DNA of 64,000 bases from Streptomyces sp. AC558_RSS880 (GCF_019049255.1 NZ_JAGMUJ010000161.1:186001-250000); one strand, 5' to 3'; numbered from the stretch's first letter, positions 20,348-29,140 are shown. Numbers and translations: made by a program. The notes: a model not told the origin generated them from the sequence alone.

Positions 20348-21259
20348 GTGGTGCTCATGGTGTCCGAAGAGGTACGGGAGGCGATCGCCGCGGGCCGCCC
20401 GGTGGTGGCCCTGGAGTCCACGATCATCGCCCACGGACTGCCCCGGCCGCGCAATCTCCAGGTGGCGCTGGAGCTGGAGGCGGCCGTACGGCAGGAGGGC
20501 GCGGTACCGGCGACGATCGCCGTGCTGGACGGGCGGCCCCTGATCGGCCTGGGCAAGGAACAGTTGGAACGGGTCGCGGGCGAGGACGGCATCCGCAAGC
20601 TGGGCCATCGTGATCTGCCGCTCGCGGTGGCCGCCGGGGCGAGTGGGGCGACCACGGTGTCGGCCACGGCCCTGCTGGCGGCGCTCGCGGGCATACGGGT
20701 GTTCGCGACCGGAGGCCTCGGCGGTGTGCACCGGCAGTGGACGGTGACCCAGGACGAGTCGGCCGATCTCGGTCTGCTGGCGCGGACGCGGATCACCGTG
20801 GTGTGCGCGGGCGTGAAGTCGATCCTGGACGTGCCCGCGACCCTGCAGCGGCTGGAGACACTGGGGGTGGCGGTCGCCGGATACGGCACGGACCGCTTCC
20901 CCGGCTTCTACCTGTCCGATTCGGGGCACCCCGTGGACTGGCGGCTGGACACTCCGGCGCAGGTCGCGGAGGTGATGCGGGCGCAGGACGCGCTGGGCGG
21001 GCCCGAGTCGGCGCTGATCGTGGCCAACCCCGTTCCCGAGGCGGAGCAGTTGGATCCCGGGCTGCACGCGCGCGTGCTCGACGAGGCACTGCACGCGTGC
21101 GAGACGGAGGGCGTCACCGGGCAGGCGGTCACGCCGTTCCTGCTCGGCCATCTGGTCCGCCGCACCGACGGCGCGTCCCTCGCCGCGAACCTGGCGGCGG
21201 TCCGGGGCAACGTGCGTCTGGCCGCGCGGGTCGCGGCGTCCTGGGCCGGCCGGGAGTGA
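20348..21259 (+). CDS. psuG: Pseudouridine-5'-phosphate glycosidase
   Basis: Reversibly cleaves the C-C glycosidic bond of pseudouridine 5'-phosphate to uracil and ribose 5-phosphate. The 303-aa protein shows the family signatures ALESTIIAHGLPRPRN near residue 20-35, LDGRPLIGL, AAGASGATTVSATALLA, FATGGLGGVHR and the C-terminal QAVTPFLLGHLV. GTG at 20348 is chosen because AGGAGG lies 7 nt upstream (20335-20340); an in-frame ATG three codons on is the alternative. Its stop overlaps the start of the kinase gene (GTGA), so psuG-psuK form a coupled operon for salvage of pseudouridine from RNA decay. Confidence 0.95.
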   Translation: MVLMVSEEVREAIAAGRPVVALESTIIAHGLPRPRNLQVALELEAAVRQEGAVPATIAVLDGRPLIGLGKEQLERVAGEDGIRKLGHRDLPLAVAAGASGATTVSATALLAALAGIRVFATGGLGGVHRQWTVTQDESADLGLLARTRITVVCAGVKSILDVPATLQRLETLGVAVAGYGTDRFPGFYLSDSGHPVDWRLDTPAQVAEVMRAQDALGGPESALIVANPVPEAEQLDPGLHARVLDEALHACETEGVTGQAVTPFLLGHLVRRTDGASLAANLAAVRGNVRLAARVAASWAGRE

Positions 21260-22173
21260 CGGACGCCGTGCGGGGCGGGGCGCTGCTGGTGGCCGGCGAT
21301 GTGATCACGGATGTGGTCGCCCGGCACCGGGAGCCGCTCGCGCCGGGGACGGACACGGCGGCGGCGATCCGGACGCTGCCGGGCGGCGCGGGCGCCAATG
21401 TGGCCTGCTGGGCGGCGCGTCGGGACGGTACGGAGGTGCGGCTCCTCGGACGGGTGGGCGAGGACGCGGCGGCCTGGCACGAACGGGAGCTGACCGCCTG
21501 CGGGGTCCGCCCGCTTCTGGTCGTGGACGGACAGGCGCCGACGGGGACGGTGATCTGCCTGGTCGACGAGGGCGCGGCGGCCGAGCGGACGTTCCTCACC
21601 GACAGCGGCGCGTCGCTGCGGCTGGAGCCCGGTGACTGGTCGGACGCGTTGCTGGACGGGGTGGCGCGGCTGCACCTGTCGGGTTATCTGCTGTTCACCG
21701 AGCCGGGCAGGGCCTTGGTCGCGGTGGCGTTGGAGGCGGCGCGGGCCCGTGGGGTGCCGGTGAGTCTGGATCCGGCGTCGGCTGGGTTCCTCGCGCGGCT
21801 GGGTGCCGACCGGTTCCTGTCGCTGGTCGAGGGCGTGGACGTCCTGCTGCCCAGCCGTGACGAGGCGTGCCTGCTCACGGGGGCGTCCGATGTCGCGGAC
21901 GCCGCGGCGCGGCTGAGCCGGCACGTTCCGCTGGTGGTGGCCAAGCAGGGTGCCGGGGGCGCACTGCTCGCCCGGTCCGGGGAGGTGTACGCCCGTGTCC
22001 CGGCCGTACCGGCGGCGCCCCGGGACACCACGGGCGCCGGTGACGCGTTCACGGGCGCGTTCCTGGCGGCCCTGCTCGCGGGTGCCGGCCCGGAGAAGGC
22101 GGTGGAGGAGGGGTGCCGGGCGGGCGCGCAGGCGGTGGAACACATAGGGGGCCGCCCGCCCGCGCCCGTCTGA
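21256..22173 (+). CDS. psuK: PfkB-family kinase, probable pseudouridine kinase
   Basis: Expected to phosphorylate pseudouridine to the 5'-phosphate used by PsuG. It has 305 aa with PfkB features: LPGGAGANVACWAARRDG near residue 40, the inner VSLDPASAGF strand, and DTTGAGDAFTGAFLAALL near the end with the catalytic Asp. The substrate is assigned from the four-base overlap with psuG. By sequence alone it is a generic ribokinase-type kinase. The start GTG at 21256 is the overlapping one; upstream frame is antisense-like filler inside psuG. Confidence 0.85.
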   Translation: MTDAVRGGALLVAGDVITDVVARHREPLAPGTDTAAAIRTLPGGAGANVACWAARRDGTEVRLLGRVGEDAAAWHERELTACGVRPLLVVDGQAPTGTVICLVDEGAAAERTFLTDSGASLRLEPGDWSDALLDGVARLHLSGYLLFTEPGRALVAVALEAARARGVPVSLDPASAGFLARLGADRFLSLVEGVDVLLPSRDEACLLTGASDVADAAARLSRHVPLVVAKQGAGGALLARSGEVYARVPAVPAAPRDTTGAGDAFTGAFLAALLAGAGPEKAVEEGCRAGAQAVEHIGGRPPAPV

Positions 22174-22336
22174 CGAACGGGTGTCACAAGGGGCGAACCG
22201 CCTCTGTCCACAGGCGGGAACAAAGCGGAATGACCCCTGCCCACAGCCCCGCACGCAACTCGTCCGGTGCTGGCAGACTGGCGCGGCAAGGCGCGGGAAG
22301 CAGAACGGCGCGGGGGAACCACGCAAGGAGAGCCGG

Positions 22337-23464
22337 ATGTCCATGGCAGGGAATCTGCGGAAGGTCACGAACCTCGGCAGGGTCGGCGGACTGCGCCGGG
22401 TGGCGCGGCTGGCCCGGCGGCGGCCCCGTGTGGACCTGAGTCATCCGGCCCGGTCCCCGCTGGGCTCCTCGGTGGTGAACTGCGTGACGTACCAGGACGG
22501 TCACCGCACCGCCGCGCGTGGCGATCTGGTGGACGCGGTGAAGCAGGTGCGCAAGAGCGGCGAAGGTTTCGTCTGGCTGGGGCTGCACGAGCCGACCACC
22601 CGGGAGTTCGCCGGTATCGCGGAGCTGTTCGATCTGCACCCGTTGGCGGTGGAGGACGCGGTCGAGGCGCACCAGCGGCCCAAGCTGGAGCGGTACGGGG
22701 AGACGCTGTTCGCCGTGTTCAAGACGGTCTGCTACGTCGAGCACGAGGAACTCACCGCGAACAGTGAGGTGGTGGACACCGGCGAGATCATGGTGTTCCT
22801 CGGTGAGGACTTCGTGGTCACGGTGCGGCACGGCCGGCACGGCTCGCTGGGACCGCTGCGCGAGGGGCTGGAATCCGATCCCGAACAGCTCGCCAAGGGC
22901 CCGTCCGCGGTGTTGCACGCGATCGCGGACCACGTGGTCGACGACTATCTCACCGTCATCGACTCGGTACAGGACGACATGGACCACGTCGAGACGGACG
23001 TGTTCGCGGAGCACGGCGAGCGGGTCGATCCGGGTCGCATCTACCAGCTCAAGCGTGAACTCCTCGAATTGAAGCGGGCGGTGGTGCCGCTGGGCCGGCC
23101 GCTGGAGGAGCTCGCCACCCGGCCGATCCGGGTGGTCGCCCCGGAGATACAGGCGTACTTCCGTGACGTCTCGGACCATCTGCTGCGGGCGAAGGAGCAG
23201 ATAGCGGCCTTCGACGAGCTGCTGAACTCCATCCTCCAGGCGCATCTGGCGCAGGTCACGGTCGCGCAGAACGAGGACATGCGCAAGATCACCGCCTGGG
23301 CGGCGATCGTGGCGGTGCCGACGATGGTCTGCGGGATGTACGGCATGAACTTCGACCACATGCCGGAGCTGCACTGGCGGTACGGCTACGGCATGGTCAT
23401 CGGGGTGATATCCGTGGCGTGTCTGCTGCTGTACCGGGCGTTCCGGCGCAGCCGCTGGCTCTGA
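22337..23464 (+). CDS. corA: CorA-family magnesium/cobalt transporter
   Basis: A pentameric Mg2+ channel subunit of 375 aa. The large N-terminal cytoplasmic domain has long helices ending in the stalk. Two C-terminal membrane segments follow, with the selectivity motif YGMNFDHMPEL between them (GMN near residue 337). A basic N-terminal stretch of about 30 residues (LRRVARLARRRPR) is extra relative to short CorAs. AAGGAG is 6 nt before the ATG. It is a single gene, convergent with the kinase-like gene after 78 nt, where no clear terminator stem was found. Confidence 0.92.
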   Translation: MSMAGNLRKVTNLGRVGGLRRVARLARRRPRVDLSHPARSPLGSSVVNCVTYQDGHRTAARGDLVDAVKQVRKSGEGFVWLGLHEPTTREFAGIAELFDLHPLAVEDAVEAHQRPKLERYGETLFAVFKTVCYVEHEELTANSEVVDTGEIMVFLGEDFVVTVRHGRHGSLGPLREGLESDPEQLAKGPSAVLHAIADHVVDDYLTVIDSVQDDMDHVETDVFAEHGERVDPGRIYQLKRELLELKRAVVPLGRPLEELATRPIRVVAPEIQAYFRDVSDHLLRAKEQIAAFDELLNSILQAHLAQVTVAQNEDMRKITAWAAIVAVPTMVCGMYGMNFDHMPELHWRYGYGMVIGVISVACLLLYRAFRRSRWL

Positions 23465-23542
23465 GACCGGCCTCGGGACTCCTTCCGCGGTCCTGGCGTC
23501 CTCGGTCCTCACCGGACGGCCCGTGGGTGGCGCCCGGCGGTG

Positions 23543-24175
23543 TCAGCCCCGCCAGGCCGGATGGCGCGGGTCGTCGGCCCGTACCAGTACGTCGGCCGCG
23601 CCGGCGGGGTCGGTCTCCTGCTCGTAGCGTTCGAAGGCGGGGAGGGTCCAGTGCTCGGCCTCGGGAGTACGGCGGCGCAGGGCGCCCGGGGAGAGGAGGA
23701 CGTGGACGCTCAGGTCGAAGGGGAACCAGTGGCGCAGCAGAAGGGGGCCGTGCAGCAACAGCACTCCGCCGGGCGGGAGTCGGACATAAGGGCTGCGGGT
23801 GGCGCGGTCGGTGACGGGGTCCCACAGGTCGGGCAGGACGCGTCCGCTCCCGCCGGGTTCCAGGGGGCCGAACACCTCGCGCCAGAGGGCGCCGGTGTCG
23901 TACCAGCCGCCGTAGTAGGACTCCAGGTCCTGGTGGCCGTACTCGAGCCGGACGGAGGCGGGCCGCAGGAAGCCCTCGGTGCCGACGACCAGGGAGGGCC
24001 TGCCGCGTAGCCGCAGCGCCTCGGCGACCCGCTCGGCGAGATCCCCCGGACGCGCGGCGGGGGCACCGTCGAGGGCGACCCGCGGCCAGGGTCCGCCGTC
24101 GGCCGTCTTCAGCTCCAGCAGGCGCTCGGCGAGGAGGTCGCCGAGCCGGTCCCAGGTGATCGCTTCGAGTCGCAC
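23543..24175 (-). CDS. Uridine kinase-like protein with a degenerate P-loop
   Basis: A 210-aa protein of the type usually labelled uridine kinase in Streptomyces. The first strand VALDGAP sits where a Walker A should be, but the loop reads GAPAARPGDL and lacks the Lys-Ser/Thr that grips ATP. Later parts resemble the nucleoside kinase fold: LVVGTEGFLRPASVRLEYG, then YYGGWYDTGALWREV and GVLLLHGPLLLRHWF. Catalytic activity is therefore doubtful. GTG at 24175 begins the conserved sequence; no strong ribosome site precedes it. Confidence 0.65.
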   Translation of the reverse strand: MRLEAITWDRLGDLLAERLLELKTADGGPWPRVALDGAPAARPGDLAERVAEALRLRGRPSLVVGTEGFLRPASVRLEYGHQDLESYYGGWYDTGALWREVFGPLEPGGSGRVLPDLWDPVTDRATRSPYVRLPPGGVLLLHGPLLLRHWFPFDLSVHVLLSPGALRRRTPEAEHWTLPAFERYEQETDPAGAADVLVRADDPRHPAWRG

Positions 24176-24252
24176 ACGGCCATGATGCGCCGGCGGCCCG
24201 TCCGGCCGCGCGGGTCCCCCGGCCGCGCGGGTCTCCCGGCCGGACCAGGGGC

Positions 24253-24317
24253 GCCCGGCGGACCGGGTGGCGCCCGGCTGTACGGGTCCGATGCCCGGCG
24301 GACCGGGTGGCGCCCGG
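24253..24317. repeat. 25-nt direct repeat in a G+C-rich gap
   Basis: GCCCGGCGGACCGGGTGGCG plus CCCGG occurs at 24253-24277 and again at 24293-24317. It lies in the 277-nt gap between two divergent genes. No promoter was recognised in the gap. Confidence 0.6.
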
Positions 24318-24452
24318 GGCGCGTCCGACGCCCCTGGACGTTCGCGCATGCGCCCGCGCTCCTGGGCCATGGCCGGAGTGCCGAGGGGCGCGTTCACTGA
24401 TGGTGACGGTGGTGGCCGGGAAGGAGCCCGGCCGGGAAACGGGGGTGACGAC

Positions 24453-24932
24453 GTGATCGACGGGCCGTACTTCGTGCTGACGGTGCTGGGGGTGCTCGGG
24501 ACCGGGCTGACGGCCGGGGTCTTCTGTGCCTTCTCGACGTTCGTGATGAGAGGGCTCGCGGCGCTGCCGCCGGCGCAGGGGGTGGCCGCGATGCAGGCGG
24601 TCAACGTGGCGGCGGTGCGTCCGGCCTTCATGCTGCTGTTCCTCGGTACGGCGATGCTGTGCGCGGTGGTCACGGTGGTGACGTTCGTACTGTGGCCGGA
24701 CGAGGGGACGGTCGAGCTGCTGGTGGGCGGTGTCCTGTACCTGGCGGGGTCGTTCGGGCTGACCGTGGTCGCGAACATACCGCGCAACGAGGCGCTGGCC
24801 CGGCTCGAACCGGGCGGCCCGGAGGCGGTCGCGTACTGGCCGGTCTACGTGCGCGAGTGGACGATGTGGAACCACGTCCGCGCGCTCGCCTCGGCCGGGG
24901 CGGCGGTGGCGTACCTCCTGGCCCTCGTCTGA
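24453..24932 (+). CDS. DUF1772 (anthrone oxygenase-like) membrane protein
   Basis: A 159-aa protein with four predicted membrane helices. It opens with GPYFVLTVLGVLGTGLTAGVF and carries the family pattern NIPRNEALARLEP, with a Trp-rich segment YVREWTMWNHVRALAS before the last helix. The family includes fungal anthrone oxygenases and many bacterial proteins of unknown role. GTG at 24453 begins the first helix; a G-rich stretch upstream could serve as ribosome site. No partner gene is adjacent. Confidence 0.7.
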   Translation: MIDGPYFVLTVLGVLGTGLTAGVFCAFSTFVMRGLAALPPAQGVAAMQAVNVAAVRPAFMLLFLGTAMLCAVVTVVTFVLWPDEGTVELLVGGVLYLAGSFGLTVVANIPRNEALARLEPGGPEAVAYWPVYVREWTMWNHVRALASAGAAVAYLLALV

Positions 24933-25065
24933 GGGACTCGGCCGGCCGGCTCCCGGAAAGCGCTGTCCCGGCGCTCTGCGGAGGCGGGTGAGCGGACGTA
25001 TCGTGGCCAAGGAGTGCCGCCCGACGACGCACGGCCTGTCACCCGCGCACGCAAGGAACACGGCC

Positions 25066-26556
25066 ATGGCCGATCCCAAGGGTTTCCTGACCACGCCCCG
25101 CGAGGAGTGGCCGCGCCGGCCCGTCGAGGAACGGGTCCGCGACTGGAACGAGGTGTACGTCCCGGGAGCGCTGCTGCCCATCGTCAGTGCGCAGGCCGAC
25201 CGTTGCATGGACTGCGGTGTGCCGTTCTGCCACCAGGCCTGCCCGCTCGGCAATCTCATCCCCGAGTGGAACGACCTGGTCTCGCGGGAGGACTGGCGGG
25301 CGGCGGCGGAGCGGTTGCACGCCACCAACAACTTCCCGGAGTTCACCGGCCGGTTGTGTCCGGCACCCTGCGAGGCGGGCTGTGTGCTCGCCATCAACCA
25401 GCCGGCGGTCACCATCAAGAACGTCGAGTGTGCCATCGCCGACCGGGCCTGGGAGGAGGGTTTCGCGCCACCGGCGCCACCGGAGCGGCTCTCCGGCCGG
25501 ACGGTCGCGGTCATCGGCTCGGGCCCGGCCGGGCTGGCCGCGGCCCAGCAGCTGACCCGTGCGGGGCACACGGTCGCCGTGTACGAGCGGAGCGACCGGA
25601 TCGGCGGGCTGATGCGGTACGGCATACCCGAGTTCAAGATGGAGAAGCGGCATCTGGAGCGGCGGGTGGAGCAGATGCGGGCCGAGGGGACGAAGTTCCG
25701 TACGTCCGCGGCGGTCGGGCGCGATGTGGACGCGACGGAGCTGCGGGCACGGTATGACGCGGTGGTGATCGCGACGGGGGCGACGGCGTGGCGGGAGCTC
25801 GCCGTGCCGGGGCGCGAACTGGCGGGGATCCACCAGGCGATGGAGTACCTGCCGCTCGCGAACCGGGTGTGCGAGGGGGATCTGGAGTCGTCGCCGCTGT
25901 CGGCCGCGGGCCGGCATGTCGTCATCGTCGGTGGCGGTGACACGGGGGCGGACTGTCTGGGTACGGCGGTGCGGGAGGGGGCCGCGTCGGTCACCCAGCT
26001 CGACATCTATGCCCGGCCGGGCTCCGAGCGCGACGAGGACGCCGAGCCGTGGCCGACGTATCCGAGGCTGTACCGGCTGTCCGCGGCGCACGAGGAGGCC
26101 GGTGAGTTGCGGACGGCGCCGGCGGCGGACGCGGACGCGCGGCTGTTCGCGGCGTCCACGCTGCGCTTCACCGGTGACGGGGGCGGGCGGGTGTGTGCGC
26201 TGCACCTGGTCGAGGTGGACGCCGGACGCCGGACCGTGCCGGGCACGGAACGGGTGCTGCCGGCGGATCTCGTTCTGCTCGCGCTCGGGTTCTCCGGGCC
26301 GGACCGGGGGGACGGGCTCGTCGACCGGCTGGGAGTGGAGCTGTCACCTCGTGGCACGGTCGCGCGGGATGCGGGCTTCGCCACGAATGTGCCGGGTGTC
26401 TTCGCTGCCGGGGATGCCGCTCGCGGCCAGTCCTTGATCGTGTGGGCCATCGCCGAGGGGCGGGCGGTCGCGGCGGCGGTCGACCGCTATCTGACGGATG
26501 CGCCCAGTCGTCTGCCGGCACCGATCGCTCCGGACGATCGTCCGATGAGGGTGTGA
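25066..26556 (+). CDS. gltD: Glutamate synthase small subunit-like oxidoreductase
   Basis: An FAD- and NADPH-binding iron-sulfur protein of 496 aa, like GltD, which feeds electrons to the large subunit of glutamate synthase. N-terminal cysteines for 4Fe-4S clusters are CMDCGVPFCHQACP and CPAPCEAGC. The FAD fold begins VIGSGPAGLAAAQQL, the NADPH fold VIVGGGDTGADC, and the C-terminal GVFAAGDAARGQSLIVWAI completes the FAD site. No gltB large subunit is next to it, so it may work with a distant one or with another dehydrogenase. ATG at 25066 has AAGGA upstream. Confidence 0.87.
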   Translation: MADPKGFLTTPREEWPRRPVEERVRDWNEVYVPGALLPIVSAQADRCMDCGVPFCHQACPLGNLIPEWNDLVSREDWRAAAERLHATNNFPEFTGRLCPAPCEAGCVLAINQPAVTIKNVECAIADRAWEEGFAPPAPPERLSGRTVAVIGSGPAGLAAAQQLTRAGHTVAVYERSDRIGGLMRYGIPEFKMEKRHLERRVEQMRAEGTKFRTSAAVGRDVDATELRARYDAVVIATGATAWRELAVPGRELAGIHQAMEYLPLANRVCEGDLESSPLSAAGRHVVIVGGGDTGADCLGTAVREGAASVTQLDIYARPGSERDEDAEPWPTYPRLYRLSAAHEEAGELRTAPAADADARLFAASTLRFTGDGGGRVCALHLVEVDAGRRTVPGTERVLPADLVLLALGFSGPDRGDGLVDRLGVELSPRGTVARDAGFATNVPGVFAAGDAARGQSLIVWAIAEGRAVAAAVDRYLTDAPSRLPAPIAPDDRPMRV

Positions 26557-26680
26557 TCCCGCGGTGCCCGGTGGTGGTGCGGGCCGGCGCTTGCGGGGTG
26601 CGCCGTGTTGGTGGGGGCCGGGGGTGGGGTTGCGCGGCCCGGCGCTTGCCGGGGTGCCTCCCCCAGAGGGGGTGCCCCCA

Positions 26681-26719
26681 GCGCCCACCCGTGCCGCCCC
26701 AGCGGCACGACTGCCCGCG
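26681..26719. repeat. Dispersed intergenic hairpin repeat, copy 2
   Basis: Contains the same GCGCCCACCCGTGCCGCCCC (26681-26700) and GGCACGACTGCCCGCG (26704-26719) as 19733-19801, here without the inner inverted repeat. A related palindromic stretch rich in CCCCCAG/GGGGGTG lies just before it at 26651-26680. Confidence 0.65.
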
Positions 26720-26760
26720 GGAACGGCGGCATGCGGCGGCCCGCGGGAGCGGCGGACGCG

Positions 26761-26795
26761 ACGGCGGCCCGCCGTGGGGTACAGCGGGCCGCCGT
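26761..26795. terminator. Strong hairpin between convergent genes
   Basis: A perfect 12-bp stem (ACGGCGGCCCGC / GCGGGCCGCCGT) with an 11-nt loop lies 52 nt past the methyltransferase stop on the minus strand. It is also downstream of gltD, so it may serve both. It has no T-run. Confidence 0.7.
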
Positions 26796-26847
26796 TGATG
26801 GAGTGGTACCGGAACGAAGAACCCGCGGTCCCACCACTCCAGCCGGG

Positions 26848-27651
26848 TTACAGCTTGCGGGCCACCGCGCCGTAGCCCGGGATGACGCCGTCGTCCTGGC
26901 CCGGGATCGGGTCGCCCAGCTCCGGATGCCACTGGTGGGGGACCTGGACGCCGGGGTCGATCAGGTCCAGGCCGTCGAAGAAGCGGGTGAACTCCTCGCG
27001 GGAGCGGAGCGCCAGGGTGACGCCCGCCGCCTTGAGCTTGTCCGTGGCCGCCTTCGACTCCTCCGGAGTGAAGTCGGGCGTCGCGTGGGTGACGACCAGG
27101 TAGCTGCCCGAGGGCAGCGCGCCCAGCAGTCGCCCGACCAGCTCGTGCGCCCCGTCCTCGTCGGAGACGAAGTGCAGCAGCGCGATGAGCGACAGCGCGA
27201 TCGGCTCGTCGAAGTCGAGGATCTTCCGCGCGCCCTCCAGGATGGTCTCCGGTTCGCGCACATCGGCCTGGAGGTACTCGGTCACCCCCTCGTCCGTGCC
27301 GCGCAGCAGGGCCGCCGCGTGGGCGAGCACGATGGGGTCGTTGTCGCAGTACACGACGCGGGCGTCGGGCGCGACCTCCTGCGCCACCTGGTGCAGGTTG
27401 GGCTCGGTCGGGATGCCGGTGCCGACGTCGAGGAACTGCCGTACCCCCTGCCCGGCCAGCCAGCGCGTGGCCCGCTGCATGAACGCGCGGTTCACCCGCG
27501 CCATCACCGGCACCCGGGGGTCGAGGGCCAGCATCTGCTTGCCCATGGCCTCGTCGACCGGGTAGTTGTCCTTGCCTCCGAGGTACCAGTCGTACATCCG
27601 CGCGGGGTGCGGCCTGCTCGTGTCGATCTCCACGGGGTGCTGCCCGGTCAT
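26848..27651 (-). CDS. DUF574-family SAM-dependent methyltransferase
   Basis: A 267-aa methyltransferase of the type abundant in Streptomyces. It begins with the family motif ARMYDWYLGGKDNYPVD and has the SAM-binding motif QFLDVGTGIPTEPNLHQVA near residue 80, then VVYCDNDPIVLAHA. The substrate is unknown. ATG at 27651 is preferred because GGAG lies 6 nt upstream; two in-frame ATGs at 27663 and 27675 give slightly longer products. It is 91 nt downstream of the DUF397 gene on the same strand, in a relatively A+T-rich gap that may hold its own promoter. Confidence 0.88.
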   Translation of the reverse strand: MTGQHPVEIDTSRPHPARMYDWYLGGKDNYPVDEAMGKQMLALDPRVPVMARVNRAFMQRATRWLAGQGVRQFLDVGTGIPTEPNLHQVAQEVAPDARVVYCDNDPIVLAHAAALLRGTDEGVTEYLQADVREPETILEGARKILDFDEPIALSLIALLHFVSDEDGAHELVGRLLGALPSGSYLVVTHATPDFTPEESKAATDKLKAAGVTLALRSREEFTRFFDGLDLIDPGVQVPHQWHPELGDPIPGQDDGVIPGYGAVARKL

Positions 27652-27742
27652 GAGGGACTCCATAAGTCTCTGCAACTGTTAGTGATCAAGTCGGTGCCAC
27701 GTTCAGAAAGGGAAAACAAAAAGGTGGAGCGGGCAACAGGGC

Positions 27743-28036
27743 TCAGGACAACAGGAAATCCGCCTCTCCCGCCTTCGCTCCCTCGATGAAGGCCGTCATC
27801 TCGGCGGAGGTGTAGATGAGCGCCGGCCCGTCCGGGTCGGTGGACTGGCGTACGGCGATCCGGCCGTCCTCGAGCTTCATCGCCTCCAGGCAGTTCCCTC
27901 CGTTGCCGCCGCTCCACGGCTTGTGCCAGCCCTCGCTGCCCAGTTCCCGCGCGGGCATGCCGTTGTAGATCCTTCGGGTGCGCGCCCGCGGGCGGGGCGG
28001 GGACTTCAGGGACTTCAGGGGCTTCATGAGTTCCAT
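27743..28036 (-). CDS. DUF397 protein, 97 aa
   Basis: A small DUF397 protein, the usual partner of Scr1/WhiJ-type regulators. The core is WHKPWSGGNGGNCLEAMKLEDGRIAVRQSTDPDGPALIYTSAEMTAFIEGAKAGEADFLL (in parts: SGGNGGNCLE, VRQSTDP, AEMTAFIEGAK). The N-terminus has about 30 extra basic residues. Its ATG follows the regulator's stop directly (TGAATG) with AAGGAG upstream. DUF397 proteins are thought to act with the HTH protein as an antitoxin- or co-regulator-like pair in development. Confidence 0.88.
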   Translation of the reverse strand: MELMKPLKSLKSPPRPRARTRRIYNGMPARELGSEGWHKPWSGGNGGNCLEAMKLEDGRIAVRQSTDPDGPALIYTSAEMTAFIEGAKAGEADFLLS

Positions 28037-28897
28037 TCACAGCTCCTTGCGGAGATCCCGGAGGATCTCCTTCGTGCGATGTGCCGTAGCGGCCTGCGCC
28101 GCCATGCGGTCCATGACCTCGAGGTGGGTCGCCACCTCTTCGCGCGCGTCCAGGTAGACGGCGCCGGTCAGGTACTCGCTGTAGACCATGTCCGGCAGTT
28201 CGGGCATGGCGAATCGGAACAGCACGAACGGCCCGTACGTGCCGGGATGGGGCCCGCCGGCGAACGTCGCGATCTGCAGCGTCACATTGGACAGCTTCGT
28301 GGCCTCGAGCAACTTGTCGATCTGCGCACGCATCACCTCCGGGCCGCCGACCGGGCGGCGGAGCGCGGTCTCGTCCATCACGACCCACATCCGGGGCGCG
28401 TCCTCGCGGGTGAGCAGTTCCTGCCGTTGCATGCGCAGGTCGACGTGGCGCTCCATGTCCTCGGGCCGGGTCTGCCCGACGGCCCCGGAGCGCAGCACAC
28501 CGCGCGCGTAGTCCTCGGTCTGGAGCAGCCCGGGGACGAAATGGGGTTCGTAGCTGCGGATGAGGGAGGCCGCGCCCTCCAGGCTGACGTACATCGAGAA
28601 CCAGCCGGGCAGGATGTCGTGGAAGCGCTGCCACCAACCGGGCCGGTTGGCGTCCTCCGCCAGCTGCACGAAGGCCTCGGCCTCCTCGTCGGAGACGCCG
28701 TACGCCTTCAGCAGGAGCTGGAGGTACGGGATCTTGAGCGCGACCTCGGCCATCTCCATGCGGCGGACGGTGGCGGGCGCGACACGGAGGACGCGGGCCG
28801 CTTCCTCACGCTTGAGCCCCGCGCGTTCCCGCAGGTCCAGCAGGCGCCGGCCGAGGACGACCTGCCCCACCGTCGGCGCGGACCGGGGTTCGCTCAC
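28037..28897 (-). CDS. XRE-type HTH regulator, Scr1/WhiJ family (DUF5753)
   Basis: A 286-aa DNA-binding protein with an HTH at residues about 15-70 (LRERAGLKREEAARVLRVAP, then TVRRMEMAEV) and a DUF5753 effector domain. That domain is marked by EPHFVPGLLQTEDYARGVL, HVDLRMQRQELLTRE and the C-terminal YTSEYLTGAVYLD-type segment. The family includes developmental and antibiotic regulators of Streptomyces. It is co-transcribed with the DUF397 gene and divergent from an HATPase gene, the standard three-gene module. Two inverted repeats in the shared region (29080-29115) are its likely binding sites. Confidence 0.92.
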   Translation of the reverse strand: MSEPRSAPTVGQVVLGRRLLDLRERAGLKREEAARVLRVAPATVRRMEMAEVALKIPYLQLLLKAYGVSDEEAEAFVQLAEDANRPGWWQRFHDILPGWFSMYVSLEGAASLIRSYEPHFVPGLLQTEDYARGVLRSGAVGQTRPEDMERHVDLRMQRQELLTREDAPRMWVVMDETALRRPVGGPEVMRAQIDKLLEATKLSNVTLQIATFAGGPHPGTYGPFVLFRFAMPELPDMVYSEYLTGAVYLDAREEVATHLEVMDRMAAQAATAHRTKEILRDLRKEL

Positions 28898-29079
28898 ACT
28901 CCACCTCCCTCGAACGTGACTCGAACAAAAGCTGACAGCCCGGCGGCGCCACTCGAAGATCCACCCGAAGACCCGTTTCGCCCGAACTCACATCCGGACA
29001 AATCTTCGGCGATCCCAACTGGCGCCGCCCGAGGTGCTGTTGCGAGCAGTGTGCCACGCCCGTCCAGACCGTCACACCG

Positions 29080-29115
29080 CACTCTGCATTTTTCAGAGTG
29101 ACACTTGCCAAGTGT
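29080..29115. promoter_or_regulatory. Tandem inverted repeats, candidate operators
   Basis: CACTCTG and CAGAGTG pair around CATTTTT (29080-29100). Directly after comes ACACTTGCCAAGTGT (29101-29115), with 6-nt arms. The second overlaps the -35 box of the HATPase promoter, a position suited to repression by the adjacent HTH regulator. Confidence 0.65.
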
Positions 29116-29133
29116 TCACGGCGGGGCGATAGT
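29105..29133 (+). promoter_or_regulatory. Leaderless promoter of the HATPase gene
   Basis: TTGCCA (29105-29110), a 17-nt spacer and GATAGT (29128-29133), then 7 nt to GTG at 29141. This spacing supports GTG 29141 as both transcript and translation start. Confidence 0.6.
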
Positions 29134-29140
29134 GGCAAGC

